Source: Aquimarina latercula DSM 2041
GTDB lineage: Bacteria > Bacteroidota > Bacteroidia > Flavobacteriales > Flavobacteriaceae
Length of the DNA: 64,000 nucleotides
NCBI RefSeq assembly: GCF_000430645.1
Contig: NZ_AUMK01000019.1
Coordinates: 1-64,000, forward strand
Direction: 5' to 3'
Both the position numbers and the translations under genes were made by a program. Numbering within the stretch: the first letter of the stretch is position 1; each line of letters starts with the position of its first letter. Shown in pieces: positions 43,500-52,618 of the stretch. Under the pieces are notes generated by a model, which worked only from the letters and a program-made list of their open reading frames with translations, searched no databases and had not been told where the DNA came from.

Positions 43500-46016
43500 T
43501 TATAATTTTATTATTCGTCTCGTTATCTGTTTTTCATTGGTCTGTATATTGAATATATAGATACCAGATTCTAATACTGATAGATCAAATGTGTTTTTAG
43601 TTGTTTCTAGTACTTTTTTACCACTGTAATCAAAGACAGTAACTAGTTCTATAGGAATACTTATATATACTTTGCCTTTAGTTGGATTTGGATATATGAT
43701 AAATGTATCCTCTTCAAATTCTTCTGTACTGAGTAGCTCGTCATAGGTAATACTAAATTCTACAGCAGATAGATTCCCATCGCCAGAAACACTATTGGCT
43801 ATATTAGCACCAATGTTTAACGTGATAACTCCGGTTGTAGTGGAAATAACCTGAACATTATATATTGCATCAGAACCAGAAAAATTAGTAAGTGATCCAT
43901 TAGTAATAGTGATATCGTTAATATCGAAATTTAATACATTCTCAGAAAATGTTATGCTAATAGGAATAGGATTAGTTGCCGTTGGAGAACTTTCGGTAGA
44001 AGTAATAATTACTGTTGGTTCGTCATTGGCACTAGTAACAGTAATCATAAATGTTTGATCCGCAGAAGTATCAACTCCTCCGTTAGCACTTCCTCCATCA
44101 TCAGATAGGTTTACTGTAACAGTTGCACTTCCAAAAGCATTTGCAGCTGGAGTATAGGTTAAATTTCCAGTTGCATCTATTGTAGGTTGACTGCTGAATA
44201 ACGTATTGTTATCATTAGTTACATTAAAACTAAGTGTTTGTGTATTTCCATCCCCATCGTCAATAGCAGAAGCAAATCCATTTACGGTTTGTGCACCAGA
44301 ATCTTCTACAACTGTTTGATCAGGGCTAGCAAGTAAAGAAAAGCTAGGAACATCATTTACTGCATTAATAGTAATCATAAATGTTTGATCCGCAGAAGTA
44401 TCAACTCCTCCGTTAGCAGTTCCTCCATCATCAGATAGGTTTACAGTAACGGTTGTACTTCCAAAAGCATTTGCAGCTGGGGTATAAGTTAGATTTCCAG
44501 TTACATCTATTGTAGGTTGACTGCTGAATAACGTATTATTATCATTAGTTACATTAAAACTAAGTGTTTGTGTATTTCCATCTCCATCATCAATACTAGA
44601 AGCAAATCCATTTACAGTTTGCGCACCAGAATCTTCTACAATTGTTTGATCTGGGCTAGCAAGTAAGGAAAAACTAGGAGCATCATTTACTGCATTAATA
44701 GTAATCATAAATGTTTGATCCGCAGAAGTATCAACTCCTCCGTTAGCAGTTCCTCCATCATCAGATAGGTTTACAGTAACGGTTGTACTTCCAAAAGCAT
44801 TTGCAGCTGGAGTATAGGTTAGATTTCCAGTTACATCTATTGTAGGTTGACTGCTGAATAACGTATTATTGTCATTAGTTACATTAAAAGTAAGTGTTTG
44901 CGTATTTCCATCTCCATCATCAATACTAGAAGCAAATCCATTTACGGTTTGCGCACCAGAATCTTCTAGAATTGTTTGATCGGGACTAGTAGGGAGTGAA
45001 AAACTTGGAGCCGAATTAGAAGGAATAGTGTTTATAGTGTAGTTGTCTGATTCTGAAGCAACTCCTGTATTTCCTGCAGCATCTGTGTATCCCGTTCCGA
45101 CACTAATAATATTTGTGGCATCTTGTATGTTTGGTGTAGGGGTAAATAATCCAGTATATATAGCTAGGTTGGCTGTTACCATAAAGCCTGATAAAACACC
45201 ATTTTGTACTGTAACATCAGCTGATGTAAACCCTACTGGAACTTCACTAAAAGTAAAGGTTATAGTCGAGGTTTCTCCCATTGTGAGAGCAACATCTGAA
45301 AGAGAAATATTAACTGTTGGAGGTGTTAAATCTCCTAAAAAAGCACTTCCTGTAAAATTACCAATCACATCATCTGGATGTGTATAGTTTCCAAAACTCC
45401 AATTATTTACAGAATCATATATTTGAATTAAACAATCCCCTATTGTGCTATTACAAGTGGTGGGACCCGTGTAAATACCTTGATCAGAAATTAATAAAAT
45501 CTGAGCGCTAGATAAGCCTGTGTTTGTTGTAACAAAAGGAAAACCATTATCACCATCTATAGCGGATAGAAAAACACCAGGAGTTGCTCTTGTTCCTGTT
45601 ACTGCTACAATATCTTCTGCTGCAGCCAAATCAAATCCAGCATTGATTTCATCAACAATACCTATGGAAGCCATTTCGGTATTTCCATCTGCATCTGTAA
45701 TATTGATAACTGTTCCAGCATCAATAGTGCTACCAGTATTGTTAGTCCAGATTAAATCTCCTTCATTTATGGGACTCGAAAATTGAGTTCCATCCCATTC
45801 TTCATCTATAAATGTTATCGTAGTTCCGTTGATGGCATCGTCTAATAAAATAAAAGAAAATCCATCTTCTTGATCTGCACCTCCATTATCTGTGTGAAAA
45901 GCTACAAAGGCAATATCACCTGGGGCATCTATTAAATTGTTTTGGTTTTGTGAGAAAGCTTTGAATGAAATAAGTATTACTATTGACAAAGCTAGTATAA
46001 GTGGCTTTTTTTCCAT
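43500..46016 (-). CDS. Large surface protein with tandem cadherin-like repeats and T9SS tail
   Basis: The 838-residue protein has a signal peptide (to FKAFSQ), an N-terminal domain of unknown fold (about 25-230, with DGFSFILLDDAINGTTITFIDEEW) and an Ig-like domain (about 235-335, TSTITFTFSEVPVGFTSADV). Three nearly identical repeats of about 110 residues follow (about 340-665; each with EDSGAQTVNGFAS-IDDGDGNTQTL and LTYTPAANAFGS), then another Ig-like domain and a C-terminal sorting domain (IIYPNPTKGKVY, ending RRIIKL). The repeats belong to the cadherin/VCBS-like type that binds calcium through DDGDGN-like loops. It is likely an adhesin or surface-layer stalk. The substrate is unknown. Confidence 0.75.
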   Translation of the reverse strand: MEKKPLILALSIVILISFKAFSQNQNNLIDAPGDIAFVAFHTDNGGADQEDGFSFILLDDAINGTTITFIDEEWDGTQFSSPINEGDLIWTNNTGSTIDAGTVINITDADGNTEMASIGIVDEINAGFDLAAAEDIVAVTGTRATPGVFLSAIDGDNGFPFVTTNTGLSSAQILLISDQGIYTGPTTCNSTIGDCLIQIYDSVNNWSFGNYTHPDDVIGNFTGSAFLGDLTPPTVNISLSDVALTMGETSTITFTFSEVPVGFTSADVTVQNGVLSGFMVTANLAIYTGLFTPTPNIQDATNIISVGTGYTDAAGNTGVASESDNYTINTIPSNSAPSFSLPTSPDQTILEDSGAQTVNGFASSIDDGDGNTQTLTFNVTNDNNTLFSSQPTIDVTGNLTYTPAANAFGSTTVTVNLSDDGGTANGGVDTSADQTFMITINAVNDAPSFSLLASPDQTIVEDSGAQTVNGFASSIDDGDGNTQTLSFNVTNDNNTLFSSQPTIDVTGNLTYTPAANAFGSTTVTVNLSDDGGTANGGVDTSADQTFMITINAVNDVPSFSLLASPDQTVVEDSGAQTVNGFASAIDDGDGNTQTLSFNVTNDNNTLFSSQPTIDATGNLTYTPAANAFGSATVTVNLSDDGGSANGGVDTSADQTFMITVTSANDEPTVIITSTESSPTATNPIPISITFSENVLNFDINDITITNGSLTNFSGSDAIYNVQVISTTTGVITLNIGANIANSVSGDGNLSAVEFSITYDELLSTEEFEEDTFIIYPNPTKGKVYISIPIELVTVFDYSGKKVLETTKNTFDLSVLESGIYIFNIQTNEKQITRRIIKL
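44041..45010 (-). repeat. Three tandem 330-bp repeats inside the surface-protein gene
   Basis: A shared anchor string (GTAATCATAAATGTTTGATC) begins at 44041, 44371 and 44701, giving a period of 330 bp (110 codons). Units 2 and 3 are almost identical in DNA, unit 1 slightly less so. This indicates recent duplication or gene conversion. The last part of unit 3 diverges. Confidence 0.88.
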
Positions 46017-46255
46017 GTCAAAATGAAATTAATTTGGGTGAATTATGACTTTTTGTACCTGTAAAGATACTAAATATGAATGAGGCAAGTATGCTTATTA
46101 CGGTATCTCGACTTTAATTGTTAGTTTATATAAGTTTTGTGAATACCAAAATCAGGGATAAATTATTTTGCCATAATACTTTTTTCTTAACTTATTTCAT
46201 GAAAATGTGTTAAAACCATACATTTTTTGTCAGTAATTACTGAATTTATTAACCG

Positions 46256-46265
46256 AAAACGTTTT
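46256..46265. promoter_or_regulatory. LacI-type operator-like palindrome AAAACGTTTT upstream of pfkA
   Basis: A CG-centred 10-bp palindrome, 53 bases before the pfkA ATG. It resembles the CAAACGTTTG palindrome between susC and lacI, sharing the core AAACGTTT. The remaining gap (46017-46317) holds promoters for the divergent genes and no other gene. Confidence 0.5.
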
Positions 46266-46317
46266 AGATTTTTGGTAAATTAGGTTATTGTGGTCAATAA
46301 CAATAGATTTGACTTCA

Positions 46318-47304
46318 ATGACAAAGAAAGTAAAAAATATCGCTGTACTTACTTCTGGAGGAGATGCTCCAGGAATGAATGCTGCCATAAGGGCGGTAGT
46401 TCGTGCGTGTAGTTATTATCAGGTAGATTGTTTCGGCGTTTATAAGGGGTATGAAGGCCTTATTCACAATGAAATGGAAAAACTGAACGCACGTTCGGTA
46501 AGGAATATTATAAATAAAGGAGGAACTTTTCTTAAATCAGCTCGTTCTAAAGATTTTCGTACAGAAGAAGGAAGAAAAAAAGCGTACGATAATTTGGTGA
46601 AGAATAATATTGATGCTCTTATTGTAATTGGAGGAGATGGTAGCTTTACAGGTGCGTTAAAGCTTTCTGAAGAGTTTAGCTTTCCAGTAGTGGGAATTCC
46701 TGGAACCATTGATAATGATATCAATGGAACTGATTACACTATAGGGTATGATACTGCTTTAAATACTGTGGTAGAAGCTATAGATAAAATAAGGGATACT
46801 GCGAGTTCGCATAATAGACTATTCTTGATTGAGGTAATGGGAAGAGATGCAGGAGATATTGCACTTAATGCAGGAATTGGAGCAGGTGCAGAAGAGATCT
46901 TGATTCCAGAAGAAGATATGGGAGTTGACAGACTTATAGAATCTTTGAAGAAAAGTAAAAAAACAGGTAAAACTTCTAGTATTATAGTTGTAGCAGAAGG
47001 AGATAAATCTGGAAAGAATATTTTTGAGTTAGGAGAATATGTAGAGGAAAACCTAGCAGATTATGAGGTTAGAGTTTCTGTATTAGGTCATATACAAAGA
47101 GGTGGATCACCAAGTTGTTATGACCGAGTTCTAGCAAGTAAGTTGGGAGTGGGGGCTGTAGAGACTTTATTAGAAGGGAAAAGTGAGGTAATGATAGGAA
47201 TCGTTCATAAAAAAGTACAAATAGTTCCTTTAACAACCGCTTTAGGAAAAAGAACACACAAACACGATAGATTAATTAAAGTTGCTGATATTACTTCAGT
47301 ATAA
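46318..47304 (+). CDS. pfkA: 6-phosphofructokinase, ATP-dependent
   Basis: The start is put at the ATG at 46318 (MTKKVKNIAVLTSGG), giving 328 residues, the normal bacterial length. A TTG 30 bases upstream is in frame but adds an atypical extension. Motifs: TSGGDAPGMNAAIR (ATP/substrate loop), IGGDGSFTGA, the catalytic PGTIDNDINGTDYTIGYDTA (Asp in TIDND as base) and GHIQRGGSPS. It phosphorylates fructose 6-phosphate. It is followed by gap after 42 bases with no terminator, so the two are probably one operon. Confidence 0.93.
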   Translation: MTKKVKNIAVLTSGGDAPGMNAAIRAVVRACSYYQVDCFGVYKGYEGLIHNEMEKLNARSVRNIINKGGTFLKSARSKDFRTEEGRKKAYDNLVKNNIDALIVIGGDGSFTGALKLSEEFSFPVVGIPGTIDNDINGTDYTIGYDTALNTVVEAIDKIRDTASSHNRLFLIEVMGRDAGDIALNAGIGAGAEEILIPEEDMGVDRLIESLKKSKKTGKTSSIIVVAEGDKSGKNIFELGEYVEENLADYEVRVSVLGHIQRGGSPSCYDRVLASKLGVGAVETLLEGKSEVMIGIVHKKVQIVPLTTALGKRTHKHDRLIKVADITSV

Positions 47305-47310
47305 ATATAA

Positions 47311-48348
<1,038 letters not shown>

Positions 48349-48367
48349 GGAGTAATATAGTATATTG

Positions 48368-48397
48368 CCTCGATTTTAAACGTAATCGAGGTTTTTT
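48368..48397 (+). terminator. Intrinsic terminator after gap
   Basis: CCTCGATT (48368-48375) pairs with AATCGAGG (48384-48391), followed by six T residues (48392-48397). Confidence 0.9.
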
Positions 48398-48434
48398 AGC
48401 TGACTGCAACACACACAACAAACATATTTTTAAA

Positions 48435-49307
48435 ATGATTTTATTAGCTGACGGTGGTTCCACTAAATGTGATTGGATTCTTCTTGATGAAGAAGGAGAA
48501 ATTGTGTTTAAAACTCGTACAGAGGGTTTAAACCCTGCTGTATTTAGTAAATCTTTATTAGAAGAGAGACTTAAGGACAATGAACAACTTGCCTCTTATC
48601 GAAATAAGATAGATCGGGTACATTTTTATGGCGCTGGTTGTGGGACTAATAAGCCAACTCAGATGTTGGCAAAGATTTTTGAGGATTACTTTTCTAATGC
48701 AAATGATATTCTCGTTAAAGAAGATATGGTTGCAGCTGTCTATGCTGCTACTACAGAACCTGGGATTGTTTGTATTTTAGGTACCGGATCTAATAGTTGT
48801 TATTTTGATGGTGATGAAATAAAAATGACGGTAGATTCTTTGGGGTATATTTTGATGGATGAAGCCAGTGGAAATTACTTTGGAAAACGATTAATTAGAG
48901 ATTACTATTATAAAAGAATGCCACCAGAAGTAGCAGGAGAATTTGAAAAACGTTTTGATCTTTCTTCTGATAGTATAAAAGAAAATTTATACAAAAAGGA
49001 AAATCCAAATACGTATTTAGCTTCTTTTGCAGAATTCATTTTTACAAGTGAGCGTAATGGATATTTTTATAAAATTATTACAGAAGGGATACAAGAATTT
49101 GTAGAAACAAGAGTATTATGTTTTCCTGAAGCTCAGAATGTTCCAGTACATTTTATTGGATCTATAGCGCACTTTAGTGAAGATATTATTAGAGCAGCAG
49201 TTTGGCCATATCATTTAACAGTAGGTAATATCGTTAGAAGACCTATCGATGGTATTATAGATTATTACAGAAATGATGTAATAAAAAAGAAACCAAATAA
49301 TGTTTAG
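48435..49307 (+). CDS. BadF/BadG-type sugar kinase (N-acetylglucosamine kinase-like)
   Basis: The 290-residue protein has the ASKHA fold: phosphate-1 motif LLADGGSTKCDW at the N-terminus, GAGCGTNKP at about 65, VKEDMVAAVYAA with a catalytic-type Asp, and phosphate-2 motif LGTGSNS at about 115, with adenosine-region residues in HFIGSIAHFS. Such proteins phosphorylate N-acetylglucosamine or related amino sugars in Bacteroidetes. A glucokinase role is possible next to glycolytic genes. It follows a terminator, so it may have its own promoter. Confidence 0.75.
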   Translation: MILLADGGSTKCDWILLDEEGEIVFKTRTEGLNPAVFSKSLLEERLKDNEQLASYRNKIDRVHFYGAGCGTNKPTQMLAKIFEDYFSNANDILVKEDMVAAVYAATTEPGIVCILGTGSNSCYFDGDEIKMTVDSLGYILMDEASGNYFGKRLIRDYYYKRMPPEVAGEFEKRFDLSSDSIKENLYKKENPNTYLASFAEFIFTSERNGYFYKIITEGIQEFVETRVLCFPEAQNVPVHFIGSIAHFSEDIIRAAVWPYHLTVGNIVRRPIDGIIDYYRNDVIKKKPNNV

Positions 49308-49329
49308 ATAAAAAAATGAGAGGGAGAAA

Positions 49330-49704
49330 TCAATGATAATGTTCTAATATTATCAAGTTTTCTCCTTTTTCTATTTTCCATAAACTGGCAACAAAAAAGT
49401 ATCCATCCTTAAAGTCTTCGTAGTCACAACCTACAAAATAATCATCATCATCTTTTATGATCTTTTCGCAGATGTGTTGTTCCATTTTGTCTTCCCAGAA
49501 ATTTTGATTTTCTTTTTTTTCAATCCAATTAATAATATCTCTTTCTGAGATAATACCTAGTTGAGTATTTTTATCTTTAATCAGTTCGTAAACCTCTTTC
49601 TCCTTAAGATATTTAATGAACTCTTTACTAATGATTTCTTCTTTCCAAATTTTTTTGGAATCCCAATTCATTAGATATTTCGTGTTTTCCTTACTTACTT
49701 TCAC
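49330..49704 (-). CDS. Hypothetical protein (124 aa) downstream of the sensor kinase
   Basis: No domain is recognised. The protein is strongly charged, soluble and without a signal. It is rich in Lys/Glu, with a helical first half (KYLKEKEVYELIKDKNTQLGII) and a C-terminal part with aromatic and acidic residues (DDDDYFVGCDYEDFKDGYFFVASLW). It lies 43 bases after the sensor kinase on the same strand and is convergent with the BadF-type kinase. It could be the last gene of the nir operon, but nothing points to a role. Confidence 0.5.
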   Translation of the reverse strand: MKVSKENTKYLMNWDSKKIWKEEIISKEFIKYLKEKEVYELIKDKNTQLGIISERDIINWIEKKENQNFWEDKMEQHICEKIIKDDDDYFVGCDYEDFKDGYFFVASLWKIEKGENLIILEHYH

Positions 49705-49747
49705 TCTTTTCGTTTGGGGGATAAATACAAAGTAAAAGTATATAATT

Positions 49748-51565
49748 TTATTTATTAAAATTATAATTTAGACTAATTCTTGTTCCTTTTCCTGGTGCGG
49801 AACTTATAAAAATTCTACCATCTATATAATTCATTCTTTCTTTCATAAAAAATAGGCCCATTCCACCTTCTGCATTATTCTTTGGTTTGTTAGGAATTTT
49901 AGTTAAATCAAACCCTTTTCCGTTATCGTTTATGGTAATACTTAATATGGATTCTGAACTATTAATAGATATTAGTATGTAGTCTGATTTAGCGTATTTG
50001 ATAGCGTTGTTAACAGCCTCTTGCGTAACTCGATATAGATTAGTTTCAACTAAAGAATCAAAACGAAGTTCAGTATTCGATTTATCTTCTAAAATGATGT
50101 TCTTACTAGTTAGTTTTGTGAGTTCTTTTGCCATTTTTTGTAAAGCAATACTAATTCCATAGTCTTTTAATTCAGGAGGAGTAAGGTTAAATGTTGCTGT
50201 TCTAATTCCAAGAATTAAATCTTTAGATAGTTGTTTAAGGCCTTCTATTTTTTGATTTGTTTTTTCAATATTATTTGTGTTTATTGATTCTATATTAAAT
50301 TTTAAAGCAGTAAGCATTTGCCCAATACTATCATGTATTTCTTTTGCAATTCGCTTTCTCTCTTCTTCTTGGGCTTCTACAATTAAACTAGCATTAGATT
50401 TTTGTAATTCCTCCTTTTGCTGATATTCTAAATCATTTAATCTTTCTATTTCTAGTTGTGCTTCTTTTCTCTTAGAGATATCAGAACAAAGAACTAATCT
50501 TTCTGCAGTTCCAGACTCTTTAAAAACATTTAATATTGAAACATCTAGCCACATTTTTTTATCTTCACCAGAAACAAATTCAAACTCTTCATTAAAAACA
50601 CCTCCCTTATTCTGCGATATGAGTTGAAGCAGTCTATTGGATTGAAGTTCACTTAGTTTCATAAGTTCCGAAAGATTTTTTTGATAGAATTTTTGATCTA
50701 CATTTAAAACTTTAGCAAAACGTTCTCCTAAGTTTTTTACAATTCCTTGCTCATTAACTCTAGCATATAAAAGGGTTTGATCTAATGCTTTAGTAAGTGA
50801 TATAAGTTCTTGTACATTTTCATTTTGAATTTTTCTTAGCTTTTCGGCATTAGCAGCCATGTTAGTAGCGTCCTTTTGCGATATTAATAGATTTGAGATT
50901 GTTTTTTTAATACTTAAAGCTACCGGTCTAAATAGTAAGAAAAATTCAAAAATTAAAACCAAAATGATGAGGCCGAAAATTATATATTCAATTTTTTTAA
51001 GGCTTGATATTTTTTCCTGAGCATCTCTTTCATATCTATAAACAATAGCATCCATTTGTTTAAGAAAAAGAGGCTCGTTAAAAGTTACATTGTCCAGATG
51101 TGGTTTTAGTATTTGTTGGTTGACAGAGTCATTTTTAACTAAACTAAGTATCTCCGTGCTATTCTCGTAGATGGTTTCAAAATAAGGCTGTAAAACCAAA
51201 AACATTTTTTTTATCTCCGTGCTATCATTTTTTCCTTTAGGTATAGAATCATTATATCTTCTTAATCGCTCGTGAGATGTTTTCCAAAGTTGTATAGTAG
51301 CTTCTAATTCTTCAATATACCTTTTTTTAGATATGTTATCCGTCGTATAGCTAAGTAATAGAATTTCTTTAGTTAGTTTCTGACTAAGCATTCGCTGTCT
51401 ACCAGAAATATTAATAATTTTAGAATCATCTATTTGAGAGTTAAGGTACCGTTGGATAAAAAACTGTCCGCCAATGGTAAATAAAGCAATCGCCCCTAAT
51501 GCAATAATGTAAATCTTACTTAGGCGATTAAATGTTTGATGATCTAATGATTCCAGTTTGTTCAA
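49748..51565 (-). CDS. NarX-like sensor histidine kinase with PilJ-type sensing domain
   Basis: The 605-residue protein has a membrane helix (about 16-37), a periplasmic domain with INISGRQRMLSQKLTKE directly after it and a second helix (IIFGLIILVLIFEFFLLF, about 192-209). A PAS-like region follows (about 250-365), then the dimerisation/phosphoacceptor helix RIAKEIHDSIGQ (His about 411) and an ATPase domain (VTQEAVNNAIKYA; DNGKGFDL; GGMGLFFMKERM). The H box identifies the HisKA_3 (NarX/NreB) class. The periplasmic motif resembles the P-box of NarX, where nitrate binds. It lies in the nirB operon. The likely partner is the regulator at 56861. Nitrate or nitrite sensing is inferred. Confidence 0.8.
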   Translation of the reverse strand: MNKLESLDHQTFNRLSKIYIIALGAIALFTIGGQFFIQRYLNSQIDDSKIINISGRQRMLSQKLTKEILLLSYTTDNISKKRYIEELEATIQLWKTSHERLRRYNDSIPKGKNDSTEIKKMFLVLQPYFETIYENSTEILSLVKNDSVNQQILKPHLDNVTFNEPLFLKQMDAIVYRYERDAQEKISSLKKIEYIIFGLIILVLIFEFFLLFRPVALSIKKTISNLLISQKDATNMAANAEKLRKIQNENVQELISLTKALDQTLLYARVNEQGIVKNLGERFAKVLNVDQKFYQKNLSELMKLSELQSNRLLQLISQNKGGVFNEEFEFVSGEDKKMWLDVSILNVFKESGTAERLVLCSDISKRKEAQLEIERLNDLEYQQKEELQKSNASLIVEAQEEERKRIAKEIHDSIGQMLTALKFNIESINTNNIEKTNQKIEGLKQLSKDLILGIRTATFNLTPPELKDYGISIALQKMAKELTKLTSKNIILEDKSNTELRFDSLVETNLYRVTQEAVNNAIKYAKSDYILISINSSESILSITINDNGKGFDLTKIPNKPKNNAEGGMGLFFMKERMNYIDGRIFISSAPGKGTRISLNYNFNK

Positions 51566-51575
51566 TATGATAAAA

Positions 51576-52160
51576 TTATGCGATGGCTTGCTTAATCAAA
51601 TCTAATCCTTTTTCTGAATATGATATTTTTAGTGCGGCTTGATGTCCTTTTTCAGACATTTTTCTCCAGGTCTTTTGCAAAATGTCTATGACTTTTTCTG
51701 AAGCATGTTTTTTATAAAAATCTGAGTAATAAAATTCTAGAAAAACAAGACATATAACATCTTCTAATATTTGAGTGTCTTGATCTTTTTTTAGTTTCTT
51801 TTTTTGAATTAAAAATGAAACTCGATCTATGACCTCTTGATTATAGCCTACTTTTTCAAGTATTTCTGAAGCCTTTTTTGCGTGGAATTTTTTAAGCTCT
51901 TCACGCCATTTTAAATACCCCACACGATCCATTGGGTAACTGTTTCTAGGGATTTCCCATCTACAGATATGTTGAGCCCTAGCTGCTAACTGAAGTGTTT
52001 CTGATGCTTCTGGAGTAAAATTATCCAGTGTTTGACTCATTCGTTGTCCATAGACTAATTCTTTTGCAATAGATATTCCATGAACGATTTCTTTATTAGG
52101 ATCATTTGCATTTGATGCATCAATGATAGAGAATGCTTCGGTTATTTTTAAGGTTGGCAT
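51576..52160 (-). CDS. DUF4202 family protein in the nir operon
   Basis: A 194-residue protein matching the DUF4202 type: DASNANDPNKEIVHGISIAKELVYGQRMS, then ARAQHICRWEIPRNSYPM, followed by KKASEILEKVGY and a helical C-terminus. The His residues in HICRWEIPR and the HGISIAKE segment recall HD-type phosphohydrolase metal sites. DUF4202 genes often sit beside nitrite-reductase genes, but a biochemical activity is not established to my knowledge. It is between nirD (56 bases upstream) and the sensor kinase (10 bases downstream). Confidence 0.75.
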   Translation of the reverse strand: MPTLKITEAFSIIDASNANDPNKEIVHGISIAKELVYGQRMSQTLDNFTPEASETLQLAARAQHICRWEIPRNSYPMDRVGYLKWREELKKFHAKKASEILEKVGYNQEVIDRVSFLIQKKKLKKDQDTQILEDVICLVFLEFYYSDFYKKHASEKVIDILQKTWRKMSEKGHQAALKISYSEKGLDLIKQAIA

Positions 52161-52216
52161 AAAAGTAATATTATTAGAATACTTGCTAAAGTAATGTTTT
52201 TTAGCAATAAAATTCT

Positions 52217-52594
52217 TTATTCTTCGAAGCCAATAAAAACGTTGTCATTTTCTACTTTTATTGGATAGATTGCAATGGGAGGTAAATCACCATTTAGATT
52301 TTCTCCAGTTTCTAAAGAAAAAGTTTTTTTATGAAGAGGACAAGCAACTTTAGGTATCCCGTTATGGTCTCCAATCATTCCTCTGCTTAAAACCATCTCG
52401 TTTTTTTCAGGTGATAAGTTTTGGCATGCATACCAGTTGTTTAATCTCTCAAAATTAAATACTGCAATTTGTAAATCTTTATATTTAATACAAGCCCCTC
52501 CATCTTTTGGAAAAGCATGAATTGACGCCGCTTTAAACCAAATTTTTACATCTTCTAATTTGATGGTTTTGTATTTGTTTAGAATTTCTTCCAT
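52217..52594 (-). CDS. nirD: Nitrite reductase small subunit, Rieske-like
   Basis: The 125-residue protein has the NirD fold: VKIWFKAASIHAFPKDGG at the N-terminus, IAVFNFERLNNWYACQNLSP, then VLSRGMIGDHNGIPKVACPLHKKTFSLETGEN. NirD resembles Rieske domains but usually lacks the full Cys/His set for [2Fe-2S]. Here the residues around ACQNLSP and ACPLHKKT are only partly conserved (one Cys at each site, one His). It is cotranscribed with nirB, 24 bases downstream, and stabilises or assists NirB. Confidence 0.9.
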   Translation of the reverse strand: MEEILNKYKTIKLEDVKIWFKAASIHAFPKDGGACIKYKDLQIAVFNFERLNNWYACQNLSPEKNEMVLSRGMIGDHNGIPKVACPLHKKTFSLETGENLNGDLPPIAIYPIKVENDNVFIGFEE

Positions 52595-52618
52595 TTAATT
52601 TTAATTATAAGTTGTTTA

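Noticed and set aside
44041..45010. Tandem repeats considered as a CRISPR-like array
   Set aside because: The 330-bp period, in-frame coding and protein-domain pattern show repeated protein domains, not repeats with spacers.
46304..46311. TAGATTTG as a -7 promoter box for pfkA
   Set aside because: It lies only 6 bases before the ATG and has no TTG at the expected distance; transcription would have to be leaderless.
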